Positions 33,033-41,392 of a stretch of DNA of 53,860 bases are shown here, piece by piece (positions within the stretch are counted from its first letter, which is position 1; each line of letters begins with the position of its first letter). This stretch comes from Oscillospiraceae bacterium. Its GTDB lineage: Bacteria > Bacillota > Clostridia > Oscillospirales > Oscillospiraceae. The notes below the pieces were generated by a model. It had not been told where the DNA came from and made no database searches. It saw nothing but the letters and a program-made list of their open reading frames with translations. Location: assembly GCA_017501355.1 (NCBI GenBank), contig JAFVXA010000017.1, positions 1-53,860 on the forward strand. Direction: 5' to 3'. The translations under genes were made by a program, and so were the position numbers.

Positions 33033-33830
33033 TTACATAGGATCGAGGGTCTTGGCATTTGCCCAGAACTCCTCCAGCGTTGCGAGGGGCAGCTCGTCCA
33101 TGGCTTGTCCCGTCTGCTGCGCTGCCTGCTCCACATGGCGGAAGCGGCGCAGGAACTTCTCGCAGGCGTTGTGCAGCGCCTCCTCCGGGTCGATGCCGCA
33201 GAAGCGTCCCACCTTCACGGCGGCAAAGAGAAGATCACCCAGCTCCTCGCTCACATCGCCATCGCCGCTGAGCGCGCGGCGAAGCTCCACCGTTTCCTCC
33301 TCCAGCTTGTCCATCGCGCCGGAGGCATCCTTCCAGTCAAAGCCTGCATCCGCAGCCTTTTTCTGCATCTTCTCCGCGCGCCAGAGGGCGGGCAGGCTTC
33401 TTGCCACGTGATCCAGATTGTCGGCGTTGGTGTGGATGCCCTTTTCTTCCTTCTTCAGCTTCTCCCAGTGGACGAGCACCTCTTCGGGGGTGTCCGCCTT
33501 GGTGGTAGCAAAGACGTGGGGGTGACGGAAGATCAGCTTTTTGCAGACGCGGTCGGTGACATCAGCGGTAAAGAAGCGACCGGCATCCTCTTCGATGTGG
33601 ATGTTGAAGAGCACCTGCATCAGCATATCGCCCAGCTCCTCGCACATCAGATCAGGATCGTCCTGATCGAAGGCTTCTGCCGCCTCATAGGCTTCCTCCA
33701 GGAAGTTGCGGCGGTTGGAGCGGTGGGTCTGCACCTGATCCCAGGGGCAGCCCTCAGGACCGCGCAAAATCCGCAGGATCTCGATGAGATCCTGCAGATC
33801 GTAGTGTGCCTTATACTCAAAATTTACCAT
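33033..33830 (-). CDS. mazG: Nucleoside triphosphate pyrophosphohydrolase MazG
   Basis: 265 residues with two MazG-type helical bundles: LRGPEGCPWDQVQTHRSNRR, FLEEAYEAAEAF and CEELGDMLMQVLFN in the first, KLEEETVELRRAL and EELGDLLFAAVKVGR in the second. The EExxE...ExxD metal motifs are intact. It cleaves NTPs to NMP and pyrophosphate. Start 33830 is chosen because AGGAG is seven bases upstream; the ATG two codons earlier is too close. It lies 40 nt after spoVB. Confidence 0.94.
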   Translation of the reverse strand: MVNFEYKAHYDLQDLIEILRILRGPEGCPWDQVQTHRSNRRNFLEEAYEAAEAFDQDDPDLMCEELGDMLMQVLFNIHIEEDAGRFFTADVTDRVCKKLIFRHPHVFATTKADTPEEVLVHWEKLKKEEKGIHTNADNLDHVARSLPALWRAEKMQKKAADAGFDWKDASGAMDKLEEETVELRRALSGDGDVSEELGDLLFAAVKVGRFCGIDPEEALHNACEKFLRRFRHVEQAAQQTGQAMDELPLATLEEFWANAKTLDPM

Positions 33831-33870
33831 ATTCATACTCCTAATGCAAGGAAATTTGAAAAAAACTATA

Positions 33871-35454
33871 TCAAATTCGCAAAATTTTTGCAATTTTATC
33901 GCCTTTTGGCAACAAAAGCAGGTCATCACGGGTGATCACGCGCAGCAAAAGAACACAAATGCCGTAAACCAGCACTGCCACGCAGATAGAGCCAAAGACG
34001 GAAACCGCGTTGCCGAAGTGCCCTGCGAACAGCTCATAGGAGAGGATCGCCGACGCACCCATCAGCACCGTGCAGAGGGCGGGCTTGGCAAAGAGGGAGA
34101 GATAGTGGGGCTTCTGCGCCACCGTGCCATAGACGGCGGCGAGGTTCAGCACGGAGATCAGCGCATAGCAGACCAGGGTGCTGACGGGGGCAGCCTTGAT
34201 GCCGATGGCGGGATTGCCCACCAAAAACCAGTTCATGGCGACCTTCACAATGCCGCCGATGATCATGGTGACGATGGGCACACGCTCCCGCCCGTGCGCC
34301 TGCAGGATGCTGTTGGTCAGGAGCATGAGGCAGACGAAGATGGACGCGACACCGAGCCACTGCAGATGATAGGCAGCGGCGGCAGCAGCAGATTGCTGAG
34401 CGGGATAGAGCAGCAGCAAAATGGGCTTTGCGAGGACGCTCAGTCCCACGCCTGCGGGCAGGGCAAAGAGGGCAATGATCCGCAGGGATGCGGAGACGAT
34501 GCGATTGACCTGCACATCATCCCGCCGCACGATGGCAGCGGAAACGGAGGGAATGAGGCTCATGGTGATGGCGGGGATGAAGGACGAGGGCAGGTTAAAG
34601 AGATTGTGACCGAAGGTGTACTGACCGTAGAGCGCGACCGCTTCCTTCTCTGCCACGCCGAGGGCGTTCTGCAGACGACCGAGAATGACTGCCTGATCCA
34701 GCAGGGTCAGCAGGCTCATGCCCGTAGCGCCGAGGGTGATAGGAATACCTACGGAGAGGATGCGGCGCAGCAGCACACTGTCCTCCTCGGGGCGATCGCC
34801 TGAGGGGGGATCGTCCTTGCGGTGGCGCAGCAGCCACAGCGCCATGTAGATCAGCGCCACCACCGTGCCCACCATCACGCCGAAGATGGCGCCTGCCGCG
34901 CCGATCTCCACGCCGTAGCCCTTCCCCAGCAGGAAGGCGGCGGCAGCGAGACCGAACAGCAGCTTGCCTGCGGCTTCGATCACCTGCGACCATGCGGAGG
35001 GAATCATGTTGTTCTGCCCCTGAGTATAGCCGCGGATGGCGGACATGATGCAGACGCAGAGCACGGAGATGGAGAGCACCCGGATGCCCCAGTGCGCAAG
35101 GGAGTCATGGAGCAGGACCGCCAGAGGCTCGGCAAAGAAGAACATGATCGCCGTGCCGAGGATGCCGAGGGCGATGAACAGTTTCAAGCCCACGCGGAAA
35201 TAGCGATGGGACTGGTTCAGCCGACCCTGAGAGCGGCTTTCCGCCACCAGCTTGGAAACTGCCAGCGGCAGACCCGCCGTGGAAAGGGTCAGAAGGAGAC
35301 TGTAAATATTATAGGCGGCGGAAAAATGCCCCATACCCTCGTCGCCGAGGATATTGCCGAGGGGGATCTTGTAGATGGCGCCGATGATCTTGACAAGGAT
35401 GCAGGCAACCGTCAGGATCGCCGCACCGCCGAGAAAGTTTTGCTTTTTGGACAT
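33871..35454 (-). CDS. spoVB: SpoVB/MurJ-like polysaccharide flippase
   Basis: 527 residues with ~14 membrane helices of the MVF/MOP superfamily: FLGGAAILTVACILVKIIGA, YNIYSLLLTLSTAGLPLAVS, GYTQGQNNMIPSAWSQ. It is the stage V sporulation protein B / YabM type, thought to flip lipid-linked precursors for spore cortex. Directly upstream of mazG as in B. subtilis yabM-yabN. Start 35454 has GAGGT ten bases upstream; the longer GTG start at 35490 has none. Confidence 0.9.
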   Translation of the reverse strand: MSKKQNFLGGAAILTVACILVKIIGAIYKIPLGNILGDEGMGHFSAAYNIYSLLLTLSTAGLPLAVSKLVAESRSQGRLNQSHRYFRVGLKLFIALGILGTAIMFFFAEPLAVLLHDSLAHWGIRVLSISVLCVCIMSAIRGYTQGQNNMIPSAWSQVIEAAGKLLFGLAAAAFLLGKGYGVEIGAAGAIFGVMVGTVVALIYMALWLLRHRKDDPPSGDRPEEDSVLLRRILSVGIPITLGATGMSLLTLLDQAVILGRLQNALGVAEKEAVALYGQYTFGHNLFNLPSSFIPAITMSLIPSVSAAIVRRDDVQVNRIVSASLRIIALFALPAGVGLSVLAKPILLLLYPAQQSAAAAAAYHLQWLGVASIFVCLMLLTNSILQAHGRERVPIVTMIIGGIVKVAMNWFLVGNPAIGIKAAPVSTLVCYALISVLNLAAVYGTVAQKPHYLSLFAKPALCTVLMGASAILSYELFAGHFGNAVSVFGSICVAVLVYGICVLLLRVITRDDLLLLPKGDKIAKILRI

Positions 35455-35534
35455 AAACAAAATGACCTCATACAGGAGAGATTGGTCCACGGGAGCGGAA
35501 CCGCCGTGGGATGGCGTCCTTGCGGACAGAAAAA

Positions 35535-36473
35535 TCAGTAGCGGTAGATGCCGCCGCCGATAAATTCACGAATGAGAGAGTCTGCGGGGACAAAGGAGGG
35601 GTCGAGCTTCTCAAAATGGGAGAAGGCTTCGCGCATCTCCAGCACCTCTTCCCGCCGCGTGCAGGTCTCGGGCACGGTGTGGAGAAGCTCGGGCACGCAG
35701 GTGGCGTAGACGGGCACCTCGTAGGCGAGGGAGGAGTTGAAGAGAATGTTGGCATTCTCCTTGAAGGGAGAGATGTAGAGCTTCTCGCCGCGGCGGACAC
35801 CGCTCCAGAGCTTCAGTGTGAAGGATGCATCGTGGCCGCGCTGATCCTTGTCGCGGCAGAGACGGCGGGAAAGACGGGTCCAGGTGCCCTTGAATACGGT
35901 TTTGCCCTCATCGTCCGCAATGTCGCTGCGGGCGCTGATATAGAGACGAATGGCATCGAGATTGCGCCCTGTGAAAATATCGTTCAGGGCGTGGATGCCC
36001 TCAAAGACTGCGATCTCATCCTTGCCCAGGGTCAGGGGCCTCCCGTGGATCATGCTGCGCATCTGGCGGGCGAACTCATAGTGAGGGATATAGATGGTCT
36101 CCCCCTTTTCCAGCTGCGCCATGTGGCGGTTGAGCAGCTCCACATCCAGACAGAAGGGAGACTCAAAATCCAGCTGTCCATTGGGACCGCGGGGGGAGGT
36201 GTCGGGGTCAACGGTATGGAAATAGTTATCCATGGCGACGGGGTGGGAGCGGATGCCGAGCTTTTCCAGCTCGTCGCAGATCTTCATGCTGGTGGTGGTT
36301 TTTCCGCTGCCGGAGGGACCCGACAGCAGCACGATGCCGGAGCGCTTGCGGTTTTCTGCAATTTTTCGAGCGGCGGCGACGATGTTTTCGTGGTAAGCGG
36401 CGTCACATTCTGCAACGAAACCCTTGGGGTCGCTGCGGAGCGCCTCATTGATGGTGGAAAGGGACAGTGGCAT
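35535..36473 (-). CDS. Uridine kinase-like nucleoside kinase
   Basis: 312 residues. Walker A GPSGSGKTT at ~52-60, then MDNYFHTVDPDTSPRGPNG and FEGIHALND, the layout of uridine kinase/phosphoribulokinase. The C-terminal 110 residues (TRLSRRLCRDKDQRGHDAS, KLWSGVRRGEKLYISPFKEN) match the longer uridine-kinase-like family found in Clostridia, where it often lacks the TGS domain, as here. AAAGGAG precedes the start. Between hemZ (23 nt) and spoVB (80 nt). Confidence 0.88.
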   Translation of the reverse strand: MPLSLSTINEALRSDPKGFVAECDAAYHENIVAAARKIAENRKRSGIVLLSGPSGSGKTTTSMKICDELEKLGIRSHPVAMDNYFHTVDPDTSPRGPNGQLDFESPFCLDVELLNRHMAQLEKGETIYIPHYEFARQMRSMIHGRPLTLGKDEIAVFEGIHALNDIFTGRNLDAIRLYISARSDIADDEGKTVFKGTWTRLSRRLCRDKDQRGHDASFTLKLWSGVRRGEKLYISPFKENANILFNSSLAYEVPVYATCVPELLHTVPETCTRREEVLEMREAFSHFEKLDPSFVPADSLIREFIGGGIYRY

Positions 36474-36496
36474 AACGGCTCCTTTCTCCGCAGAGC

Positions 36497-37996
36497 TTAC
36501 TGCGGCTGATCCCCGTTATCTGTATGCGCGAAGAGCCTCTCGTAGAATTCACGGAAGGCGGCATGGTTCTCCGCGATTTTTTCGGGGCGGTCGATGTATT
36601 CCTTGGGGTACTTCAGGTTGAACACACGCTCGATGTGCTCGTTCTTCTGGTCTACCATCTTGGTCGAGCCGCCTGCACCGAGAGACAGGATGGTCATCAG
36701 CTCTTCCATGATGTAGATGTTGTAAAGACTTTCTGCACCCTCATGGCACCAGCCTACATTTTCAAAGCTGCCGGACTGGTACTTCTGGCGGTAGAGATAA
36801 TAGGGGGCGAAGCCTGCCTTGCGGAGAATGGGGTCGGCATAGTCCAGCATTTCGCCCACCTCACAGGCATCGGGGATGCGGCTGCCCTCCAGCAGGATGC
36901 GGCTGCCCTTCTTGAGGGACAGGGTGTGGATGGTGATGTTGTCCGCACCCATGCAGAGCACCCGCTGCAGCGTCCGGCGGAAGCCTGCGGGGGTATCCTC
37001 GGGGAGACCTGCAATGAGGTCCATGTTCACGTGCTCGAAACCGATCTCCCGCACAAGCTCCATGGCGCGCTCCACCTCTTCGGCGCTGTGACGGCGACCG
37101 ATAGCGGTGAGAACGTGATCCTCCATGGTTTGGGGGTTGACGCTGATGCGGTCAACACCGCAGCGCTTGAGCGCGAGGAGCTTTTCTCTTGTGATGGTGT
37201 CGGGTCTGCCTGCCTCCACGGTGAACTCAATGCACTCGGAAAAGTCGAAGCGGCTGCGCAGATGAGTGATCAAGCCCTCCATCTGCTCGGCGCTGAGGGT
37301 GGTGGGGGTGCCGCCGCCCATGTAGAAGGAGCGGACGGTAAGACCCAGCTCCTGTACCATCACCGCCGCATCGTCGATCTCCTTGTAGAGGGCTTCGAGA
37401 TAGGGCTCAATGAGGTTGAAGGACTTCTCCACGCTGTTGCTGACAAAGCTGCAGTAGGAGCAGCGGGTGGGGCAGAAGGGAATGCCGAGATAGAGGGAGA
37501 TATCCTTTTCGCGGATGCGCTCCCGCGCGTGGATACCCGCCTGTGCGGTTTCAATGGCGAGACGGCGGCGCTTTGCGGTGACCCCGTAGGGGTCGGCAAG
37601 AATGCGGTTGACCTCCTGCGCCGTTTTGCCTGCAAGGAGATAACGCTCTGCCATCTTGCCGGGGCGGATGCCCGTGAGCGCGCCCCAGGGGGGCGTGACA
37701 TCCAGCACCTCCTTGGCGGCACGGAAAAAGCTGAGCTTCACGGCTCTCTGCCGCTCGCGCACCAGCTCAAATTCGTCTGTGATGCCGCCGAGGTCCACCC
37801 GGGCGCGACCTGCGCCCTCCCTGCCGTTCCAGTGGATCCGGGTTTCGGCGCGGGCGGTCAGCTCGGTGCACTGCAGGGTGACATCGGCGATGTTTTCCTC
37901 ATCGCCGTCATACACAGGACGCTCTTCGGGGAAGAAGTTCAGCAGACTCTGCTCCACCGCGTAGCGCTCCTCGTGACCGTGGAACACCAGTTTCAT
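36497..37996 (-). CDS. hemZ: Oxygen-independent coproporphyrinogen III dehydrogenase HemZ
   Basis: 499 residues. The radical-SAM motif is CPTRCSYC (Cys175, Cys179, Cys182) with MGGGTPTTL downstream, and the ~160-residue N-terminal extension (GALTGIRPGKMAERYLLAG) is characteristic of HemZ rather than HemN. It oxidatively decarboxylates coproporphyrinogen, although some HemN-like proteins instead handle heme. No other heme genes are in the window. GAAAGGAGG precedes the start. Confidence 0.92.
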   Translation of the reverse strand: MKLVFHGHEERYAVEQSLLNFFPEERPVYDGDEENIADVTLQCTELTARAETRIHWNGREGAGRARVDLGGITDEFELVRERQRAVKLSFFRAAKEVLDVTPPWGALTGIRPGKMAERYLLAGKTAQEVNRILADPYGVTAKRRRLAIETAQAGIHARERIREKDISLYLGIPFCPTRCSYCSFVSNSVEKSFNLIEPYLEALYKEIDDAAVMVQELGLTVRSFYMGGGTPTTLSAEQMEGLITHLRSRFDFSECIEFTVEAGRPDTITREKLLALKRCGVDRISVNPQTMEDHVLTAIGRRHSAEEVERAMELVREIGFEHVNMDLIAGLPEDTPAGFRRTLQRVLCMGADNITIHTLSLKKGSRILLEGSRIPDACEVGEMLDYADPILRKAGFAPYYLYRQKYQSGSFENVGWCHEGAESLYNIYIMEELMTILSLGAGGSTKMVDQKNEHIERVFNLKYPKEYIDRPEKIAENHAAFREFYERLFAHTDNGDQPQ

Positions 37997-38019
37997 GGGA
38001 AGCCCTCCTTTCGTGGGGG

Positions 38020-38625
38020 TCAGCGGATATAGGGATTGCCGCGGCGCTCATCCGCAAGAGTGGAGAAGCCGCCGTGACCGGGAAGAACGAAAAAATCGCC
38101 CTCCAGCGCCGCAAGACGGCGCAGGGAGTTTTGCATATCTCTCGGGCTGCTGCCGGGGAAATCCGTGCGCCCGCAGGAGCCGGCGAAGAGAGTGTCGCCG
38201 GTGAAGAGCACATTTTCCACCTGCAGCACCACGCTGCCCCGGGAATGACCCGGGGTCTCCAGCACGCGAAGGGAGAGACTGCCCAGGGGCAGCACATCGC
38301 CCTCGCGGTAAAAGCGCTGGTTATGGTCGTTGAGGCGGCGGAAGCGGAGTTGCTCCGTTTCCTCGGAAATATCTCCCGCGTGGATGTAGACGGGGAGATC
38401 GGGATATGCCGCAAGAATAGGAGAGACTGCGGTATAGTGATCGAAATGACCGTGGGTCAGCAGAAGATAGCGCAAGGTGCAGCCGCTCTCGGAAACCAAC
38501 TGCAGCAGACGGTCAGCATTGTCGCCGGGGTCGATGAGACAGCATTCGCCGCTGTCGCAAAGGAGATAGCAGTTTGTCCCAAGTGCGCCCACGGGGATCA
38601 CGCGAATGTCCAGATTACACTCCAT
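38020..38625 (-). CDS. MBL-fold metallo-hydrolase (glyoxalase II-like)
   Basis: 201 residues. The metal motif THGHFDH is followed by TPGHSRGS, FTGDTLFAG and the closing PGHGG, all expected zinc ligands. Length and ending fit the YcbL/YqgX-like single-domain glyoxalase II group, which hydrolyses thioesters. It lies 9 nt after dtd and 23 nt before hemZ. Confidence 0.92.
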   Translation of the reverse strand: MECNLDIRVIPVGALGTNCYLLCDSGECCLIDPGDNADRLLQLVSESGCTLRYLLLTHGHFDHYTAVSPILAAYPDLPVYIHAGDISEETEQLRFRRLNDHNQRFYREGDVLPLGSLSLRVLETPGHSRGSVVLQVENVLFTGDTLFAGSCGRTDFPGSSPRDMQNSLRRLAALEGDFFVLPGHGGFSTLADERRGNPYIR

Positions 38626-38634
38626 AGGACCTCC

Positions 38635-39084
38635 TCACTTCAGATCCGCGGTGTCCACCACGAGGGTGAAGGGACCGTCGTTGCAGGATTCCACCTGCAT
38701 ATAGGCACCGAACACGCCCGTCTCCGTGTGGAAGCCCTTTTCGCGGCACTTTGCCACGAAGCTCTCATACAGGGGGATGGCAAGGTCAGGCTTTGCCGCG
38801 TCGAGGAAGTCGGGACGGCGACCATGGCGGCAGTTGGCATAAAGGGTGAACTGGGAAATGACCAGAATATCGCCGCCCACGTCGCTGAGACCCTTGTTGG
38901 TGCGCCCCTCCTCATCCTTGAAGATGCGAAGACCCGTCACCTTGTCGGCGAGCTTTGCCACCTCTGCTTCCGTATCCGTGTGGGTGATGCCGAGAAGAAT
39001 GAGCAGACCTCGGTCGATCTTGCCGACCACCTCGCCCTCCACGGTGACGGAGGCGTGCTTTACATTTGCCACAACTGCTTTCAT
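38635..39084 (-). CDS. dtd: D-aminoacyl-tRNA deacylase
   Basis: 149 residues, standard size. The two signature loops are SQFTLYA and NDGPFTL, the second with Phe where Val is common. It hydrolyses D-amino acids and glycine mischarged on tRNA. The rel-dtd order, 39 nt apart, is conserved in many Firmicutes. AAGGAG precedes the start. Confidence 0.95.
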   Translation of the reverse strand: MKAVVANVKHASVTVEGEVVGKIDRGLLILLGITHTDTEAEVAKLADKVTGLRIFKDEEGRTNKGLSDVGGDILVISQFTLYANCRHGRRPDFLDAAKPDLAIPLYESFVAKCREKGFHTETGVFGAYMQVESCNDGPFTLVVDTADLK

Positions 39085-39123
39085 GGGGAAATACTCCTTA
39101 ATAATTCAACGTTTCTTTTTGTA

Positions 39124-41337
39124 TCAGCCTGCGGGACGGGTGACAGAGGTCACGCCGGAGATCTGCTCGATCTTGCGGATGACGAGATTCAGCTGATAGA
39201 TATCTTTCACATCAATATCCACGTGCAGGACAAAGTTATCATCCGGCAGGGAGCGGGCGGACAGTGCCGCCACGCGCACCTTGGTGCTGCTGAGGGCGGC
39301 GGAAACATCCAGCACCAGATTGCTGCGGTCTTTGCCCAGAACCTCCAGCGTGGTGGGATAGGTCTCGCGGGGGGTGCCGCCCCAGCTCACGTCCAGCCAG
39401 CGCCCCTTATCCTCGGGGCGGATGCGGGCATCGGATGCGTTGGGACAGTCGGCGCGGTGGACGGAAACGCCTGCGCCGCGGGTGATGAAGCCGCGGATCT
39501 TGTCGCCGGGGACGGGGGTACAGCACTTGGCGAACTTGACGAGACAGCCGTCCAGACCCTCCACCACCACGCCCTCCGCGCTCTTGGCGCGGCGGTCGGG
39601 AAAGATGGGTGCTTCGGGCTGCTTGGCGGGGGCGGCTTCGGGTGCGGGTGCGGGCTCTGCTGCCTGCTTGGTGAACAGGCGCAATTCCTCCTTCATGCGG
39701 TTGACCGCCTTCTGGGCGGTGAAGCCGCCGTAGCCGATGGCGGCGTACAATTCGTCAAAGGAATGAAAGGACACGCGCTTGAGCAGTGCCGCGCGGTGCT
39801 CCTCCGTCAGCACCAGCTTGGGGTTGAAGCCGTTGTGCTTCAGCTCTGCCTCGAAGCTGCTGCGACCCTGAATGATGTTCTCCTCCCGCTTTTCCTTTTT
39901 GAACCACTGGCGGATCTTGCTGCGGGCTTCGCTGGACTTGGCAATGGTCATCCAGTCACGGCTGGGACCCTTGGCGGTCTTGGAGGTCAGCACTTCCACG
40001 ATGTCGCCGTTTTTCAGCGTGGTGTCATAGGGCACCATGCGGCCATTGACCTTGGCACCGATCATGCGGTTGCCGACGGCGGAGTGGATGGAATAGGCGA
40101 AGTCGATGGGAGTGGCACCTGCGGGGAGATTGATGACATCGCCGTTGGGGGTGTAGACGAACACCTCGTCGGCGAACATATCGATTTTCAGAGAGTGGAT
40201 GAAGTCCTCGGCATCCGCGCCCTCCTGATTTTCCAGCAGGCGGCGGACCCATTCGTACTTACCCTCGCTGCCGCCGCCCTGTCCGTCCTGCTTGTACTTC
40301 CAGTGGGCTGCGACACCGTATTCTGCCACGGCGTGCATGGCTTCGGTGCGGATCTGCACCTCAAAGGGTACGGCGGCATCGCCCATGACGGTGGTGTGGA
40401 GACTCTGATAGCCGTTGGGCTTGGGAGTGCCGATATAATCCTTGAAGCGACCGAGGATGGGGCGATAGAGGTCATGGATCACGCCGAGGACGTTGTAGCA
40501 GTCCGAGACGGAGTCCACGATCACGCGGAAGGCAAAGAGGTCGAAGATCTCGTCGATGGGCAGGTTCTGGCGGTACATCTTGCGATAGATGCTGTAGGGG
40601 TGCTTCATGCGACCCTTGATGCTGTGGCGGATGCCCATTTCATTCAGGCGGTCGCTGATCTGCTTCTCCACCTTCCTGTAAACGTCGCCGAACTCCTCCT
40701 TCTTGCCAGCGAGGGATTTTTCGATCTCGCGGAAGCCCACGGGGTCAATATATTTCAGCGAAAGGTCCTCCAGCTCCCACTTGATCTTCTGCATACCGAG
40801 ACGGTGGGCAATGGGGGCGTAGATCTCCATGGTCTCCATGGACTTTTTGCGCTGCTTGTCGGGGGTCTGATACTCCATGGTGCGCATATTGTGCAGACGG
40901 TCCGATGCCTTGATGAGGATGACGCGGATGTCCTTGCTCATGGCGATGAGCATCTTGCGGAGGTTCTCCATCTGCTCATCTTCCTTGGAGGTATAGTTCA
41001 TGCGGGTCAGCTTCGTGACACCCTCCACCAGATCTGCCACCGTGGGGGAAAAGAGCTTGCTGATTTCTTCATGGGTGGCACCCGTATCCTCGATGCAGTC
41101 GTGCAGCAGGCACGCCATGATGGATTCGCTGTCAAGACGCAGCTCCTCCGCGATGATCTGCGCCACGGCGAGGGGGTGGGTGATATAGGGCGAGCCGTCC
41201 TTGCGGAGCTGGCTGCCGTGTGCCTCTGCCGCAAACTCAAAGGCGGCGCGGATCTGCTTGAAATCAGCGGCGGGGTTGTATTCCCGTACCGTTTGTTCCA
41301 GCTTGTCATACATTTCCTGAGCGATTGCCTGGATCAT
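39124..41337 (-). CDS. rel: Bifunctional (p)ppGpp synthase/hydrolase, RelA/SpoT family
   Basis: 737 residues with domains in order: HD hydrolase ~30-190 (HGSQLRKDGSPYITHPLAVA, LLHDCIEDTGAT), synthetase ~230-350 (FRVIVDSVSDCYNVLGVIH, PKPNGYQSLHTTV), TGS ~395-455, helical and zinc-finger parts (FAKCCTPVPGD) and C-terminal ACT ~665-735. The intact HD motif and synthetase indicate both activities. It sets the stringent response. GAGGTGA precedes the start; recJ is 55 nt upstream and dtd follows. Confidence 0.96.
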   Translation of the reverse strand: MIQAIAQEMYDKLEQTVREYNPAADFKQIRAAFEFAAEAHGSQLRKDGSPYITHPLAVAQIIAEELRLDSESIMACLLHDCIEDTGATHEEISKLFSPTVADLVEGVTKLTRMNYTSKEDEQMENLRKMLIAMSKDIRVILIKASDRLHNMRTMEYQTPDKQRKKSMETMEIYAPIAHRLGMQKIKWELEDLSLKYIDPVGFREIEKSLAGKKEEFGDVYRKVEKQISDRLNEMGIRHSIKGRMKHPYSIYRKMYRQNLPIDEIFDLFAFRVIVDSVSDCYNVLGVIHDLYRPILGRFKDYIGTPKPNGYQSLHTTVMGDAAVPFEVQIRTEAMHAVAEYGVAAHWKYKQDGQGGGSEGKYEWVRRLLENQEGADAEDFIHSLKIDMFADEVFVYTPNGDVINLPAGATPIDFAYSIHSAVGNRMIGAKVNGRMVPYDTTLKNGDIVEVLTSKTAKGPSRDWMTIAKSSEARSKIRQWFKKEKREENIIQGRSSFEAELKHNGFNPKLVLTEEHRAALLKRVSFHSFDELYAAIGYGGFTAQKAVNRMKEELRLFTKQAAEPAPAPEAAPAKQPEAPIFPDRRAKSAEGVVVEGLDGCLVKFAKCCTPVPGDKIRGFITRGAGVSVHRADCPNASDARIRPEDKGRWLDVSWGGTPRETYPTTLEVLGKDRSNLVLDVSAALSSTKVRVAALSARSLPDDNFVLHVDIDVKDIYQLNLVIRKIEQISGVTSVTRPAG

Positions 41338-41392
41338 GATGTCACCTCATTTTGACCCAACGGGAGTGAGACCCCTGTCGGTTTTCTTTGGA

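Noticed and set aside
36497-37996. HemZ as HemN or a HemW-like heme chaperone
   Set aside because: The long N-terminal extension with GALTGIRPGK and overall length fit HemZ better, though catalytic activity is not proven by sequence.
38074-41355. Very long plus-strand open frame opposite rel, dtd and the MBL gene
   Set aside because: Over a thousand codons open, but it is wholly antisense to well-identified genes and has low-complexity composition, no start signal and no domain.
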